From contig NW_006917091.1 of NCBI RefSeq assembly GCF_000516985.1, positions 3,927,022 through 3,991,021 on the forward strand: 64,000 bases of DNA. Reading direction: 5' to 3'. Positions 22,240 to 34,310 of this stretch are shown here, piece by piece. Source of the stretch: Pestalotiopsis fici W106-1. Lineage: Eukaryota; Ascomycota; Sordariomycetes; Amphisphaeriales; Sporocadaceae. Position 1 is the stretch's first letter; each line of letters starts with the position of its first letter. Both the position numbers and the translations under genes were made by a program. Below the pieces are notes generated by a model. The model worked only from the letters and a program-made list of their open reading frames with translations, was not told the origin of the DNA and made no database searches.

Positions 22240-24871
22240 ATGCCGTCCACGCGAAAGCGCACTTTGCGCGACGTCGAGTCTGACGTGGTCTCTTCCACTC
22301 CCGAGACCCCCAAAGAGCCACCCAAAGAAATTTCGCTGCTACAACGTATCAGAAATACATGGCAGTTTGCCAACCTTTTTCAATGGATCTACCTCTTTGG
22401 CAAGGTGGTCAAGATTGACGAGAGCATTGACATAGATGTACGTCGTCCACTCCCTCCCCCAAAGCCGGGCTTGCACACACATCGCTGGACAAATGCTGAT
22501 ATATGTTGCACCTTTAGACATTGGAAGCAGAATGCTTGAAGCATAACTCACCTGTACTCGCTGGCATCGGCCTGGCACTACTCAAATCCGTCTCGTCGCA
22601 CCGAGGGCTTACCCCGGACCTCTTCGATGAATACACGCGCCGGCAATACGTTGCGAGAAGGCCCGCGCAGAATCCTTTTGGTACTGATGAAACCCCGGCT
22701 AGCTTTCACGACTTTGATGTATTCACCAAGGTAAAAAATATATTCAAAAAACATTTCTGTGGCTTGCTAGGCTGACGTTTCCACAGCTTGCAGTACTGCA
22801 ACAACTGACGCAGTGGGTGATGCTGCATCCGGAACGTATCCGAGACAAAATGGACGAGCAAAAGCTTTCCGATCAGACTGATTGGAGAATTGAGCCCTAT
22901 GGCTGGGATAGCGAAGACCGAGAGTATTATCTGCTAGACGACGATCGTCTATATCGGCGCACGGATGCACCTCCGCCTACTCCTGCCTGGAAACCTAAGA
23001 AGAACAGCAAGAAGGCGAAGGCTGCTGCACGAGCCGCCAAACGGCGCCGTGTCTCGAGATCTGCTGCCGCCGATGCGGAAGACATTGATGACGGACCTGC
23101 TTCTGACACGGAGGAGCCACAATCCCTTCAAGATGATGGATTCGGTGGCGCCGCGTGGGAATGCATTGCTGTTTCTCTGGATGACGTTAGAGCTTTTCTT
23201 GCCACGATACGGAAGACTCGGGATGAGAACGAAAAGATCTTGAGGGACCGGCTGGAAGAAGGTCTTGTCCCTATTCTTGAGAAACAAGAAGAATCACGCA
23301 AGAGAAAGGCATTGGCGCGAGAAAAGGAGCTGCTCAGCCTCGAGAAGATGGCACATGCGAAGAGGTCCAGTCGCCTGGCAGGCAAGGTGGAACGCCAGAA
23401 ACAGGAGGAAGAGGACCGCATCGAGCAAGAAAAGCGACGCAGAGAAGAAGCAGCTGCTCGTAAAGAGGAGCAGTTGCGCCTCAAGCGAGAGAAGGAGCGA
23501 GACAACAGACTCATGTCTCGTGAGAACCGCTTGAAAGAGAGAGAGGTGCGGCGCCTCAAACACGAAGAGGAGCTTGCTCAGCTCTCCGAGGACAGCAAGA
23601 ATGTCGACTCTGATAGCGGAAGACTCTCAGGCCGTCGGCTAGAAGCTGAGATTGCTAGAAACAAACGAGCTCTAGAAGAACTTGATGACGAAGAGGAGGA
23701 CTGGATCTTCGACTGTGTCTGCGGTGTCTATGGGCAGGTGGACGATGGCACTCACAGTATTGCCTGTGAGAGATGCAACGTGTGGCAGCATAGCAAGTGT
23801 GCCGGAATCAGTGAAGAAGAGGCAGAACGAGAAGATTTCCACTTCATTTGCAGTGTATGCAAGCGAAAAGAGCTAAACCCACCAAAGCACACCGTCATAA
23901 AGCTCAAACTTAAGGGCCCGGGCGACGCGCCATCATCACCACCTCAGGCCACAACGGCAACCGGATCTGAACAGCAGCGTCCTGTCTCGCGCTCTGCTGT
24001 TGTGGTTGAGATACCTTCGAAATCTTTGGTGAAGCCAGATCTCTCACCAAGCTCGAGCAGTACGAAGGCATCTACGCAGGCCCTGAGGGGACCTGCTTCT
24101 CAGCACAGTTCGCCTCCAGCAGCTCCTCGGTTCACTATTCCCGTCAAGCCAACAAGTCAGACTCCCATCCTGCCACCGCCCTCGCCATTCTACAATCTTG
24201 ACGGTTCCAACCCTTTCTCATCGCCTCACCCTACATTATCACCACCGCAACAGTCGCCCAATAAGTCTCGCGCATATTCGACAATTAATCCATCGTCTCC
24301 GCCTGCGGCAGCAGCAAGTTCGCCAGGAACTCATAGGATCTTACCGCCAAAAGGCATATTCCATATTTCACCCAGTGCTAATGGAGCCGCATCAAAGAAG
24401 AACACGGCAGCCGCCGGTTCCTCCCATACTAAGGTGACATTACCTACCATGCCAGCTACTTCGGCTTCACCTAAAAAGCCAACTACTCAGGATGCAAACA
24501 ACAAACAGGCAGGAATGTCGCCACCTCCAAGCTCCCTGTCAAACTCGCGTCGACTATCGAGCAGCAGCGCCACACCATCACTGCTCTCGACACCTCAGCT
24601 CAAGCATAGACAACCCGAGCTGGCATCTGATATAAAGACGCCTACTCTTCCACCAACTCAGAATGGCCTATCACCCTTGAAGCGTTCACCGCCACAGGCA
24701 CAACAACAACAAAGCACGGGTGGAGCTCGTTCATCACCGGCACCGCCTATCTTACCGCCTGTAGCATTATCGCCTACCCCAACCAAGCAGATCATGACTC
24801 CACCAGTAAAACCGGCTGAACCAATGCGACCCAACTCGCAGGACTCAAACGGTGCTCCTGGACGGCTGTAA
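22240..24871 (+). CDS. PHD-finger chromatin protein with WHIM-like motif, 831 aa
   Basis: Three exons: 22240-22437, 22518-22730 and 22787-24871, all phase 0 (GAT|GTACGT, TTTAG|ACA; AAG|GTAAAA, CCACAG|CTT). Residues 1-150 are helical (LFQWIYLFGKVVKIDESIDID, then LAGIGLALLKSV) and resemble a DDT-like fold. Residues about 169-195 (DWRIEPYGWDSEDREYYLLDDDRLYRR in part) match the WHIM-type motif found beside DDT domains in RSF1/CECR2-like remodelling factors. Residues about 300-430 form a long charged coiled coil. A C4HC3 PHD finger follows at about 442-495 with all eight ligands (CVC, CERC, HSKC, CSVC) and the conserved W before HSKC, typical of histone H3 tail readers. The last 320 residues are Ser/Pro-rich and disordered. 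It likely acts in the nucleus in chromatin remodelling. Yeast Cti6-type and RSF1-like proteins are alternatives I cannot separate. Confidence 0.88.
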
Positions 24872-27800
24872 GACATGAGTGCATAATTAGGCCAACGGCT
24901 GGCTGAAGTGTAACTCCTTGGGCCATGTGGCAGTCATTGTCAGCAATGACTGCTCATATTCTGCCATGAGCCTCCGTAGGGGCCGAACAGCCGACCCTCG
25001 AACCGACCCAACGGTTGGAAAGTCGGTATACCGACACGTATCGGCATCATTTTTGCTTTCAAAGCGGAGTTGAACTTTACTGAAGGATACCAAGGGGTCT
25101 ACAAAGTGACCCAAACTTAATCCAACGGGGACAATTATATGAGAGATGACGTGTCCATTACGCTTCTTGGTTTAAATTTGATAGAGAGTAGAAGACAATC
25201 AGCAGCCTGTCTGCTAGGGAGAATGTTTGTCTTTGAAAAGTCTTGTACCTTGCAAGCACGGCGGTAGTCAAGAATGAGGAAAGGAGGAAATAAAGATATC
25301 GTTCCAGAATCCCCAACTTTGCATGTCTTGAGACCACACCGTGAACTATGGAATCGTCATATGCATGCGCACACCCATGAGTTGCCATCCTGGGTAGGCA
25401 TAGATACATGTAGTGAACTGCCAGATGAGCAGTCACATTGCGCCCGTTACATTGTCAAAGAGGGACCCTTCAGCATTTGCAAAGATATTGTAGATTTATA
25501 TAGCTATTGCCAGTCGGCGGTACACCAAATAAACAGATGCTCTTCTGGCCAGACTGAGAAGGTTGTTCTACTAGGCCGCTGTCAACGAATCATACCAAAG
25601 ATATCCACGTTTGGACTGCCGTGCCGCTTCTGTTATACCCCAGTCACTTTGACCACGGCCAAGTCTGACCTGGAAAGGCAAGAGCATCTTGTTCATGAAA
25701 ATAACATTTCAATGTTTGTAGCATTCGTGTATGGAGGGTAGATATAAATGCCACCAGCGATGCTGTCCCTAAAGGCCATGGATCGTGAAGAGACACGGCC
25801 GGCCGGCTGCCACGAACTGTTGGTCCATGCGCCGAGACAAGAAAAAAGAAGACGGCCCAACTTTCGATACAGAGTTGGTAGCGATGTCCCGAGAGTCAAT
25901 GTAGGTACGCGGCACGAGTAAAGGAACAAATTTGCCAACAAATCTGAATCGATATGCTTTCATCTCAAGGCGTACTGTTGCTTATTTGCATTACATGCTT
26001 GATTGGGAGCGCAATTGCCGGATACCCTGGAGAGGCACCATAAGAAATCATTCGAGTCTGTTACCTAAGTTATCCCGCCTAACCTTTCCCTTGTTGCTTG
26101 TGTCTCTGTTCTCCACCGGGCCAAGAGAAAAGAGAACGAGCCTTTCAGAAATGTCCATCTGAAAAATAAATAAAGAACGTTGTTGACTTGATACTCGGCA
26201 AGTGCTCGCGATACTTCAAAGAAGGCGCGACACAGAAGAAACGGAAAGAAGAGAAAGATCTTTTGATCGAGTCTTTGAGGTATTTGGCATTATTTATCCG
26301 ACTTGTTTCCTGCTGTCTTTTGGTTTTCAATCGTTCTGGGTAATATTTGCCATTCGATCACCACTGACTGGCATATGGACTTCCCCTGCACATTTCAATC
26401 CTTATGACAACCCAGTCAGGCCATGACCAAGTTGCTGGAGCTGAGCACCAAATACAAATGGGTGAAGATTATCCTCGTGCTTCGACGGTTTGTTCCTTCG
26501 CCTTTTCGCCCAACCAAGCTGCTAATTTGTGACTTTTACAGCAGATAAACAGCATCCGCCACACTGCTCGTTCGATTGTCTAGCTACCGTTAGAATGGGT
26601 ATTTTCCTGCTAGATGAGACTCGCGGTTGGTTGAAAATCAAGACTTGGCGGTCTGTGCCTCAGCCGGGCCTGAGTGACGTTCAAACAGACATCTGGACAG
26701 CCCCTGGTTCCAGACTAATGCAGCCATCCGTGATTCATACCAGGTTCATCATTGCAAACATATGCAAGATTTACAACTATACTCCGACCCAAATCGCCCC
26801 CCAAGCATTCAGGTTGCTCTTTTGAGCTCCATTCTGTTGGCAGTTATTCCTGCAGCCAACGATGGGATTCTCCACTGCCGCCTTGCGAACGAGTTCTGTT
26901 CTGACGCGTCTTCTGGGCGTTTTTGAAATAATTCTGGCTGCTTCCCCACTGCATGATCCATATAGTGATGGGTGGTCTGGTGCAGTTTCTTCACGCACAC
27001 ACATACTCTCTCTAACTCCCTCCCTCCCTCCCTCTAGACTTGCATTTCTCTGGGACAGTCCGCCATTTCAAGCTAGAAGGATGAAAATATCATGACCAAA
27101 AAAATGGTTGGCCTTTTATCCATGGATCATATAGCTGGGTCGGACTCCCCAGGAATGCGGGAGGGGCGTGCCTAAAACAAGCCACAGGAACACACTCGCA
27201 CGTTTTCAGGAACGCAGACATTCCAATCATCCAACGACTGAACGACCCAATATGAGTTGGCGCCACACCATCAGTCGTCCACCTGGAATCTGAGTCAAGG
27301 TCGCCTGGCATCTTCGAGATTTTACCCAGCAGCCAGCGCTGCACGATCTAGCCTGGCACTGTGCTCACTATTCTGCCCACCCATCATCAGCTCTGAAACA
27401 TAAAATCGAACCCCGGATCTCCCTTCCAGATGAATACGGGACAGTGGGGCATTTATGCGGCTTCACCGGGTCGCTGCGCGAACCATCAGGCATGAGTACC
27501 AAACATGTCAGCTCGTTGGGTTGCTGGGTTCAACTTTTCCCATTGCTGGATCCAGGATAGCCCCATGTTCGTGACAGACATGTTTGCCAGACTCTTGAAT
27601 GTCTTGCTCAGATGCTCTCGCATATCCCAGAGAAGGCTAGATTCACCATGGTTCGAAGCTTTTCCACAGTGGACGTTGGTGACAAGCAATCACAATAAAC
27701 CTCGTTCACATATACCAGAAGCACGTGAGCTCGCTGAGAAGGGCTCCAGATCCATCTCCCTGCCTGCGGCTCAGCAAATACCGTACATTGAACTCCTTCC

Positions 27801-30092
27801 CTACCAGCAAACAGCCTACATAAGTACTCTGCGTTGCGCTCGGAATGTACCGAGATCCCCAGATCGAAATTAGAAACATGCAACTGAACACGGCCAGAAA
27901 AATGCCCGCCTGCAGAAGAGTGCTTTCGACCTATTAGCGACCAGGAACACACTGCTGGATATCTGGGTGCCCGTTCTGGGCTCACCAGATAATCTAGTGG
28001 ACACTGCGTTCGCTTGAGTCAAGCCGCAAGTCACGGCCACTTTCTTTCAATCCGTCTGCCGGATCCGTCTATAGAGCCTAGCCATTCTTCATTTGCGTGT
28101 ACAAAGCAAGGTGCTCCGAAAGTGGCAAGTTGGTGCTCAAATCCAACACAATGAAATACAAATAACATACCTGGCTACCAAGAGACCCAGGCGTTTTCCC
28201 TCTTGTCCTATTTGCCAACTTTGTTGTTGGGAGTTGTTGGTACAACGACGACAACCCTTTGAGGACAAAGTCGTCCAAGTGAAGTTGGCAAGGCCGATCT
28301 GAGAAAGGAAGAAAGACAGAGAGAAGAAAGAAAAGAGGCTGTACGCATGCAAGAAATAGTGCAGAAGCTCGACAAAGCAGATGTGCCGTGTAGCCAAGCT
28401 ACCTACACCTATTCACTATCCTAAGCTGCCTGCACCTACCTACTGCCTATTGCTTCCTGTTGTTGTTCGGAGCAACCGCGCGTCAACGCTTTACTCAAAC
28501 GCCTTTCGTATACTATTGGACTTAGCTAATGTTCCATACCCATTTCCAAAAAAGAACCATCACGTCGGATCCGACCCAGCAACCACAACTCAACACCTTA
28601 CCTCGAGCTCTTTCTTGATCAAACGACCCCAGATTTTGACTTGATCTGTTTACACAACTCAACAGCTCTCTCTCACTCTCTCTCGCCTGTATCTTGCATG
28701 TCATCATCATCATCAACAACAACGCTGATTAAACATCACGAAGCGGGAACTTCCTCCTTTGAAGAAGGATAATCGGTTTATCAAGAAACCAAAGGAAAAC
28801 AAAGAAGACATTGGGAAAAGCCGGTGCAGCACTTGGCGGCAGAGCAGGCTGCATCTCATTCAAGCGGTGTCAGCCAGCAGCGCTGGTATTGAGGCGCGTG
28901 CTTTCTGCAACGGCAGCAACTCGTTGTCCAACCATTGAAGCACACCTAGTTTCTGCTGCAGAAGCTGTTCCCGCCTGCTGCAGAACGAACTTGTGCATAG
29001 CACACAAAGTTGTGGTTGATGCCAAGGAGACCAGTGACTTCTCAGTAGCATCGCCAGGAGCAAGGAAGATCGATCAACTCTTCAACCAAAAGAAAAAGGT
29101 TCGCTCAAAAAATGTTTCCTTATGTCTGTCTCTATTCCCCATTGATGTCTTGCCGCGCGAACCAATTCATCATCTCGTATCCTGGTCCCTGTACGTGGTC
29201 ATCGCGGAGTGGAAGATCCCCAGACAAGACACCAATTCACTCCTGTATGTTTCTGACCTGTCTATTCCACCACCCACCGCCTCGCTCTGTATCCTGTGTC
29301 TGCTATTTGGTATTATTGGAACGCCATCTAGGTCGCAACAGCTAGGTCCAGTCGGAGGGGTGCCTCAACTCTCCAGGCACTTTTTCCTGCACATGCACCG
29401 TCACAAAAGTACGGCCAGCTAACTCTCTGTAGTCGCCCAGTTGCGCATCACGCCCGTATCCTTACCCCGGCGACTGTACTTTGGGCCGTAATTTCTGTCA
29501 GATAATCGATTCGTTCTGACGGTACAGGCTGTCACAGTCACCAGGATACGTTGCTGTTCCAGTGTCTGGTCCGATCCATCGCTAACCTGACATCGGCTAC
29601 TCCAGTTCTCCTCGCTGGTGTTACCGACAACCATCAGTGCCGATTGATTGACCGACACCGGTATCAGGTAGACACAGAAGTCTTGCCAACTGACCGCTGA
29701 AGACGTGGTATGATCGTGTACTTCTCACGCCAACATCGCCTATAACGTCTGGATTGTGCCTCTCCTCACCTATTCTTGCCCTTTAAATTCTTGGATCAGT
29801 GACAAAAGGCCGGCGTGACCTTCTGAGAATTGCTCTGTTCATGGCTTGATGTCCATTGTTGTCTTTGTCGAGGATCGCATTCTCTTTCAGCCAGGCAATC
29901 ATTGTTCGAGAACATCGTCTTGTTCCTCGTTGCTTTGCACTGACAGATAAAACACCCTGAATAGTTCTGTTGTCGGCGGATTGTCTCATTCTGGCTCGTC
30001 AAGCATCCATCTCAGTCGACAGTAGCTCGACATCGCCGAAAGACGAGAATCATAGAGCTGGCATAGACTCTGTGATTTCTATACACAAGAAG
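24872..30092. other. 5.2-kb intergenic region and leader of the HMG-box gene
   Basis: No credible coding frame is present on either strand. Frames of 120-200 aa exist but have random composition. A TCCC run lies at about 27016-27034. From about 28660 the plus strand looks like a transcript leader: a CT-rich tract, then CATCATCAACAACAAC, with a 24-codon upstream ORF at 28698. The HMG factor may therefore have a leader of more than 1 kb, or an untranslated first exon and intron (inference). Confidence 0.5.
28698..28772 (+). promoter_or_regulatory. candidate upstream ORF (24 codons) in the HMG-gene leader
   Basis: An ATG follows a CT-rich tract of the kind that often marks fungal transcription starts. 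It opens a short frame (MSSSSSTTTLIKHHEAG and so on) that stops at 28772, 1.3 kb before the HMG factor start. If the leader begins near 28680 and is not spliced here, this is the first AUG met by the ribosome. Function is inferred only. Confidence 0.35.
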
Positions 30093-32102
30093 ATGGCCGA
30101 TCAAGACCCGGAATCTCTCGCAATGGACTTGCACGAGCTTGATAAGCTCGCCGAGTTCAACGCGCAGGACTCTTACCAGCAATACAACTCTCCACAATAT
30201 GGCAGCCCGGCGCCAGCCATGTCTCCTTATTCCTATCCGGATCCCGCACAGATGGTGAGTACATATGGCTTTCTTCCCGTCCACTCCTGGTACCCCGAGT
30301 TTTGGGGAACTCATACCCAGTTCTCTCCTTTTGATTACCAGATCTCGGCGATCAGCAATTATTCGAAACCGTCTAACAACATTGTGAACCAGCACAACGT
30401 CTATACAAGCACACCAAACACAACCCCATCCAGCCCGCATCCTTCTTTGGGATCCAGAACGACGCGCTCAGGACGCCGCATCGACTCGGATCCCCTTGGA
30501 CCGCATCCAGCAGGCGTTCAGAAGACCTCGGCTCCTAAGACCAAGCCGAGGCCGAGGCCTAAGCCCAAGAAGAAGAAGAAGAGGGATGAGAGGACAGCAC
30601 CACCTACAGTCCTTGAGCCGCTGACTGTGTTACTCGCCCATTTGGACCCCAACAAGGATGCCGACATTGAGGCCTACGTCAATCGATCCGTAGAGCAACG
30701 ACTTAGTGAGGTCGGCGATGCCAGAGGCGGCAAGGGCAACAAGATCAAGCGACCAATGAATGCATTCATGCTGTACCGCAAGGGATGGCAGAACCGTATC
30801 AAGGAGATGCAGTCCAATGAGAACCACCAGGGCGTATCCAAGGTCGCCGGCGACGGCTGGGCCTTGGAACCCGATGAGGTGCGCAATCAATATAATACCT
30901 GGTCTGAGATCGAGCGCGACATGCACGCACAGGCTTTCCCAGACTACAAGTTCCAGCCCAAGAAAACGGACAAGCCCGAGACGAAGCCGGATGTTGGCAG
31001 TGATGGAGAAGAGACTGACCTCGAGGACAACTGGTCAGGAATTCCGACGCCAGGAAAACGCGGCGTCTACCTCAACAGCGAGGATCCAGACGCCGAGTAT
31101 CTGCCCCCAGGCCGTGTCTCGAGCCGCACATATGGCTATCAACAACAAATGCCACCCTCACGCGCCATGTCTCAATCTCCTTACCAGCAGTCACCCTATC
31201 AGCAGCACCATAGCCCACCACCAGGTGTGCTCAACCAGTCGCATTTCCTATATCATAACCCCAACAAGCCACTACCGAACGCCTATCCATCGGCAGGAAA
31301 TGGACACTACCATGCTCAGCGCATAGAGATTCAGCAACACAAGCCATCCCATGTCCATCCAGGTTACACGATTCCGCCTCAGCCCTATCAGACGGAGAAT
31401 GTCTACTACCACCGGACCGAGGCACCCTCGCATCACCACATGACACACTCACCGCAGCAGTACCAACAAATGAGCCCGCCAGGACCTCCGTACCAGCATA
31501 GGACCACATTCTCCAACCCCACTGATCTGTACGAGTTTCAGGCGCAGGCGCAGGCCCAAGCGCAGATGTCGCGCTCACGACATCAAACTCCAGCATCAGG
31601 CTATCACCAACCTACGTACGCATTGCCCTTTGAGGACGTCACCAATCATGGACTGCCACTTCCGTCAGTAACGCCTCCAGTCATGACTGGCAATGACGGA
31701 CCGAACAACTTCAACACAGCTTTGGGAGAAATGGGCGAGATTGGTGAGCTGGGTGACTTTGGCGACCATTTCCAGATTGCGCCAGGTGAGGACCCAGCGT
31801 ATGAGCTGAATTTCCCAACCATTGGCGACGGCCTCGATGTGCTTGATCCGCAGCTGCTCAACCACGGCGCATGGACGGCTGAATCTCTGCCGATCGGCGC
31901 GCTGGATAGACCTGATGACTTCCTAGACCCCGAGCCAGAGAAGAAGGAGACCGTGGCAACTGGGGAAGAGGCACCACCAGTAGCCACACCCCTTACACCG
32001 ATTCATGACGCTGCACCGTCTTCTACACCAGTGAGCCTCACGACAACCCAAGAAACCCCTGTGCAGCCACAAACACCAGATCAGCATACCCCCAGTGCCT
32101 AG
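30093..32102 (+). CDS. HMG-box transcription factor, 669 aa (640 aa if intron removed)
   Basis: Start ATG at 30093 (AAGAAGATGGCC). The frame before it opens at a TTG only. A single HMG box of the MATA/SOX type lies at about residues 216-290 (unspliced numbering). It begins IKRPMNAFMLYRKGWQNRI and keeps the conserved RPMNAF and the W of NQYNTWSEIE. Before it is a basic run (KPRPRPKPKKKKKRD) that should be a nuclear signal. The C-terminal half is Gln, Pro and His rich and ends in an acidic stretch, which suits an activation domain. A consensus intron 30255-30341 (ATG|GTGAGT to TACCAG|ATC, 87 nt) is a multiple of three without a stop, so both spliced and unspliced forms keep the frame. It could be the Fmf-1/Ste11-like regulator of sexual development, but no MAT-locus neighbours are here, and that identity is inference. 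Confidence 0.88.
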   Translation: MADQDPESLAMDLHELDKLAEFNAQDSYQQYNSPQYGSPAPAMSPYSYPDPAQMVSTYGFLPVHSWYPEFWGTHTQFSPFDYQISAISNYSKPSNNIVNQHNVYTSTPNTTPSSPHPSLGSRTTRSGRRIDSDPLGPHPAGVQKTSAPKTKPRPRPKPKKKKKRDERTAPPTVLEPLTVLLAHLDPNKDADIEAYVNRSVEQRLSEVGDARGGKGNKIKRPMNAFMLYRKGWQNRIKEMQSNENHQGVSKVAGDGWALEPDEVRNQYNTWSEIERDMHAQAFPDYKFQPKKTDKPETKPDVGSDGEETDLEDNWSGIPTPGKRGVYLNSEDPDAEYLPPGRVSSRTYGYQQQMPPSRAMSQSPYQQSPYQQHHSPPPGVLNQSHFLYHNPNKPLPNAYPSAGNGHYHAQRIEIQQHKPSHVHPGYTIPPQPYQTENVYYHRTEAPSHHHMTHSPQQYQQMSPPGPPYQHRTTFSNPTDLYEFQAQAQAQAQMSRSRHQTPASGYHQPTYALPFEDVTNHGLPLPSVTPPVMTGNDGPNNFNTALGEMGEIGELGDFGDHFQIAPGEDPAYELNFPTIGDGLDVLDPQLLNHGAWTAESLPIGALDRPDDFLDPEPEKKETVATGEEAPPVATPLTPIHDAAPSSTPVSLTTTQETPVQPQTPDQHTPSA

Positions 32103-33000
32103 TGAGTGCGGGTTGCGCCAGGTCCAGTGTGGACGGCATTTGAGGAGTGAAGAAGATAGTGCATGCTTGTTGCTATCACCGGCATTCATGGGTTTTCTTT
32201 GTACGGTTGCACACGATTAGTGCTCACTGGGGGGTGCTGGGCGTTTCACCACGTCGTTGTATGTGGGAACAAAAAGCCTTCAAAACTGCTTCATTCTCGT
32301 GTTCAAAGGCGCGAGAAGGGGAGACGAAAATTATTCGCTATGGAGTAGGAAACAAAGCATGTCTCCTTCCCAACGCTATAGGACCAATGATGAATTGGAA
32401 CCACACATAAAGAAAAATATGAATTAACGGCAATGGATTGTTTTTGGGAAGAGATGGACCCTTTGAATCAATGGGCTTCCTCAGCACAACACAGCTGGGG
32501 CTTTTTGTTTTTTTCCCCCTCCGCACAACGGAGGTCTTCATTGTCCATATTGAATGGGGCTGAATCCAAATTCCCATGTAATCGCCCTACAAGACGAAAG
32601 AATATGAGAAAAGGGTTGGAAGAGGTCATCGGGGAGAGAAAAAAGCCATGTGTCTGTCCAGGATAGACGACGATAGAGCAGAGGACCAAACGATACCCCG
32701 GCAGTCGCTGCACTGCTATAATCCATGTCCTCGCCCGTACATTTTTCTTTGCCTGTAGCATACTCGGCCGCGTCGGTAGACATTACCGCACGGCAGTTCC
32801 GATGCCGAGTTGATAGCATTATGCAATGCATGCCCAGCTCTTTGTACTTGATGACTTGAAATATGAAGACATGACTCGTTGATCTATCGTATGCTGTGAA
32901 TGCGTATCTGACAAAGTCAGCTCAAGAGACTTGGCATGTTGGTGTGTGATCTTATCCCATTATTCAGTACAATACGCTTGGTCCTAAAGATTCATTGACA
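32103..33000. other. convergent intergenic region
   Basis: This holds the 3' ends of the HMG factor (plus) and SEC20 (minus). It has T-rich and AT-rich stretches suitable for polyadenylation. No gene seen. Confidence 0.6.
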
Positions 33001-34310
33001 TTACAGTTCTACTCTGACCCTCTCGGCCTCTTGTTGGACTGGCTCTGCTTCTTGGGCAAATTCTTGAGCGTCGACAGCTTCATGTACAAGTTCTTCATCC
33101 ATGACGACTCCTGCTTTTCCTTCTCTTGCTTCATCAATCATGCGTCCAATCTCGTCGACCATGGACTCATCGTTGCCCGGGTCTGTAACCATTTCCACTT
33201 CGGGCGCCGCAGCCTGCGGTTGTCCCACTTGCACTGTGTGAATGCCCTCGTTATTCATGGACGCCTCGACGGGTTTCCCTTCCAAGGGCACGGCAGCGAT
33301 AATGTCTTCCTGGCCACCGCCCCGGCCGGCAAGACTGGTCACGGCCACGGTGCCGCGGAACAGCAGCCGGAGCGGGAGCCAGACGAGCCACCACAGGGGA
33401 CCGTACAGGAGGCGGCGAAAGACGAGCCAGCAATTGGTCGCGGCCAGCATGTAAAACGACGTCTGCAGGTACCACGTGTCGCTCTTTTGCGACGTGAGCA
33501 GCGTGCCCAGCAGGTCGCGGCTGCTGGCCAGCATGACGTCGAGCGACGAGTACGACTCGCCCAGCTGCGCGAGCGCCGCCGTGCTCTCCTGCAGGGTGCG
33601 CCGGGCAAAGTCGCTGCGCGCCAGCTCGCCGGCCATCATGTCGTGGGTCCGCCGCAGCGCCGCTGTCACGTCGCTGCTCGAGGCCACTGTCTGGTCGTCC
33701 TTGCTCATTTCCGACCGCGCCGTCTTGGCTCGTGCTCGTGGTCGGTGGTGGTGGTGGTGGTTACTAGTTGCTGCCGCCGCAAGGCCGTCAGCTGGCGATG
33801 ACCTTCCCGATGTCTTGGACGACCGCGGTTGTGAGAATGAGGCCCAGAGCAGTTCCCTCTCGCGCTTCTGCGCCTGCTTTAGATTGTCTTGTGCTTGTAG
33901 TTGTGCTTTTCGGAGGAGAGGCCGACAGCTGTTTATCAAATGTGCCTTTGTTAGCAAGTGATGAACCCAGAAAGAAACGCAAAAGCCGTATTCGTTGGGC
34001 CGTACCTCTTCAGTTCCTCCCCGAGGCGCTCGGCAGCATCCTCGAGCCGTTCCTTGTCATGCTTGAGCGCCTTGAGGGGGCGCAGGCCCAGTATCTCTTC
34101 CTGCAGCAGACCGAGGTCGTCCTCTTGCTCCTGAATCAACTGAATGATCTCGGTGCTCAGCTCATTGGTCGCCGTGTCGTCCAGGTCGCCCGACTGCAAG
34201 TAGTCGAACTCGGCCAGCCGGGTGATGTGCTGCTTCAGTTGCCCCACGGCTTCTTGGAGTGTGGCGAGTTTGGCCTGCAGTTCGGCGAGTCGCTCGACGG
34301 CGCGCTCCAT
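33001..34310 (-). CDS. SEC20: SNARE protein Sec20, 410 aa
   Basis: Sec20 is the ER Q-SNARE that works with Ufe1, Use1 and Tip20 in retrograde Golgi-to-ER fusion (family knowledge). Two exons: 34310-34006 and 33928-33001, joined AAGAG|GTACGG to AACAG|CTGT, giving ELKS-CRPLLRK. The start at 34310 is the first ATG; the longer frame begins at TTG. Residues 1-110 form the helical N-terminal region. The family SNARE region is at about 200-260 (RTLQESTAALAQLGESYSSL, then SSRDLLGTLL, QKSDTWYLQTSFY). A membrane segment follows at about 265-300, rich in Trp and Leu, then a luminal tail of about 100 residues, mostly acidic, ending RVEL. That end recalls the HDEL retrieval signal of yeast Sec20. A short His run (five residues) lies in the variable linker near residue 155. 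It sits divergent to the mL53 gene, 628 bp apart. Confidence 0.9.

Noticed and set aside
25274..25741. Plus-strand 155-aa frame starting with ATG
   Set aside because: Random-looking composition, no recognisable domain, and no promoter or splice context. It is possible but not supported.
27395..27425. GGGGTTCGATTTT on the minus strand, similar to a tRNA T-arm B box
   Set aside because: The T stem does not pair, and no A box or cloverleaf partner is present at the right distance.
28811..29422. 203-aa frame upstream of the HMG gene
   Set aside because: It begins at TTG, has random composition and lies in what looks like leader sequence.
30093..32102. HMG-box gene as a mating-type (MAT) gene
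   Set aside because: No APN2, SLA2 or other MAT-locus neighbours are present, and the protein is much larger than MAT1-2-1 type proteins.
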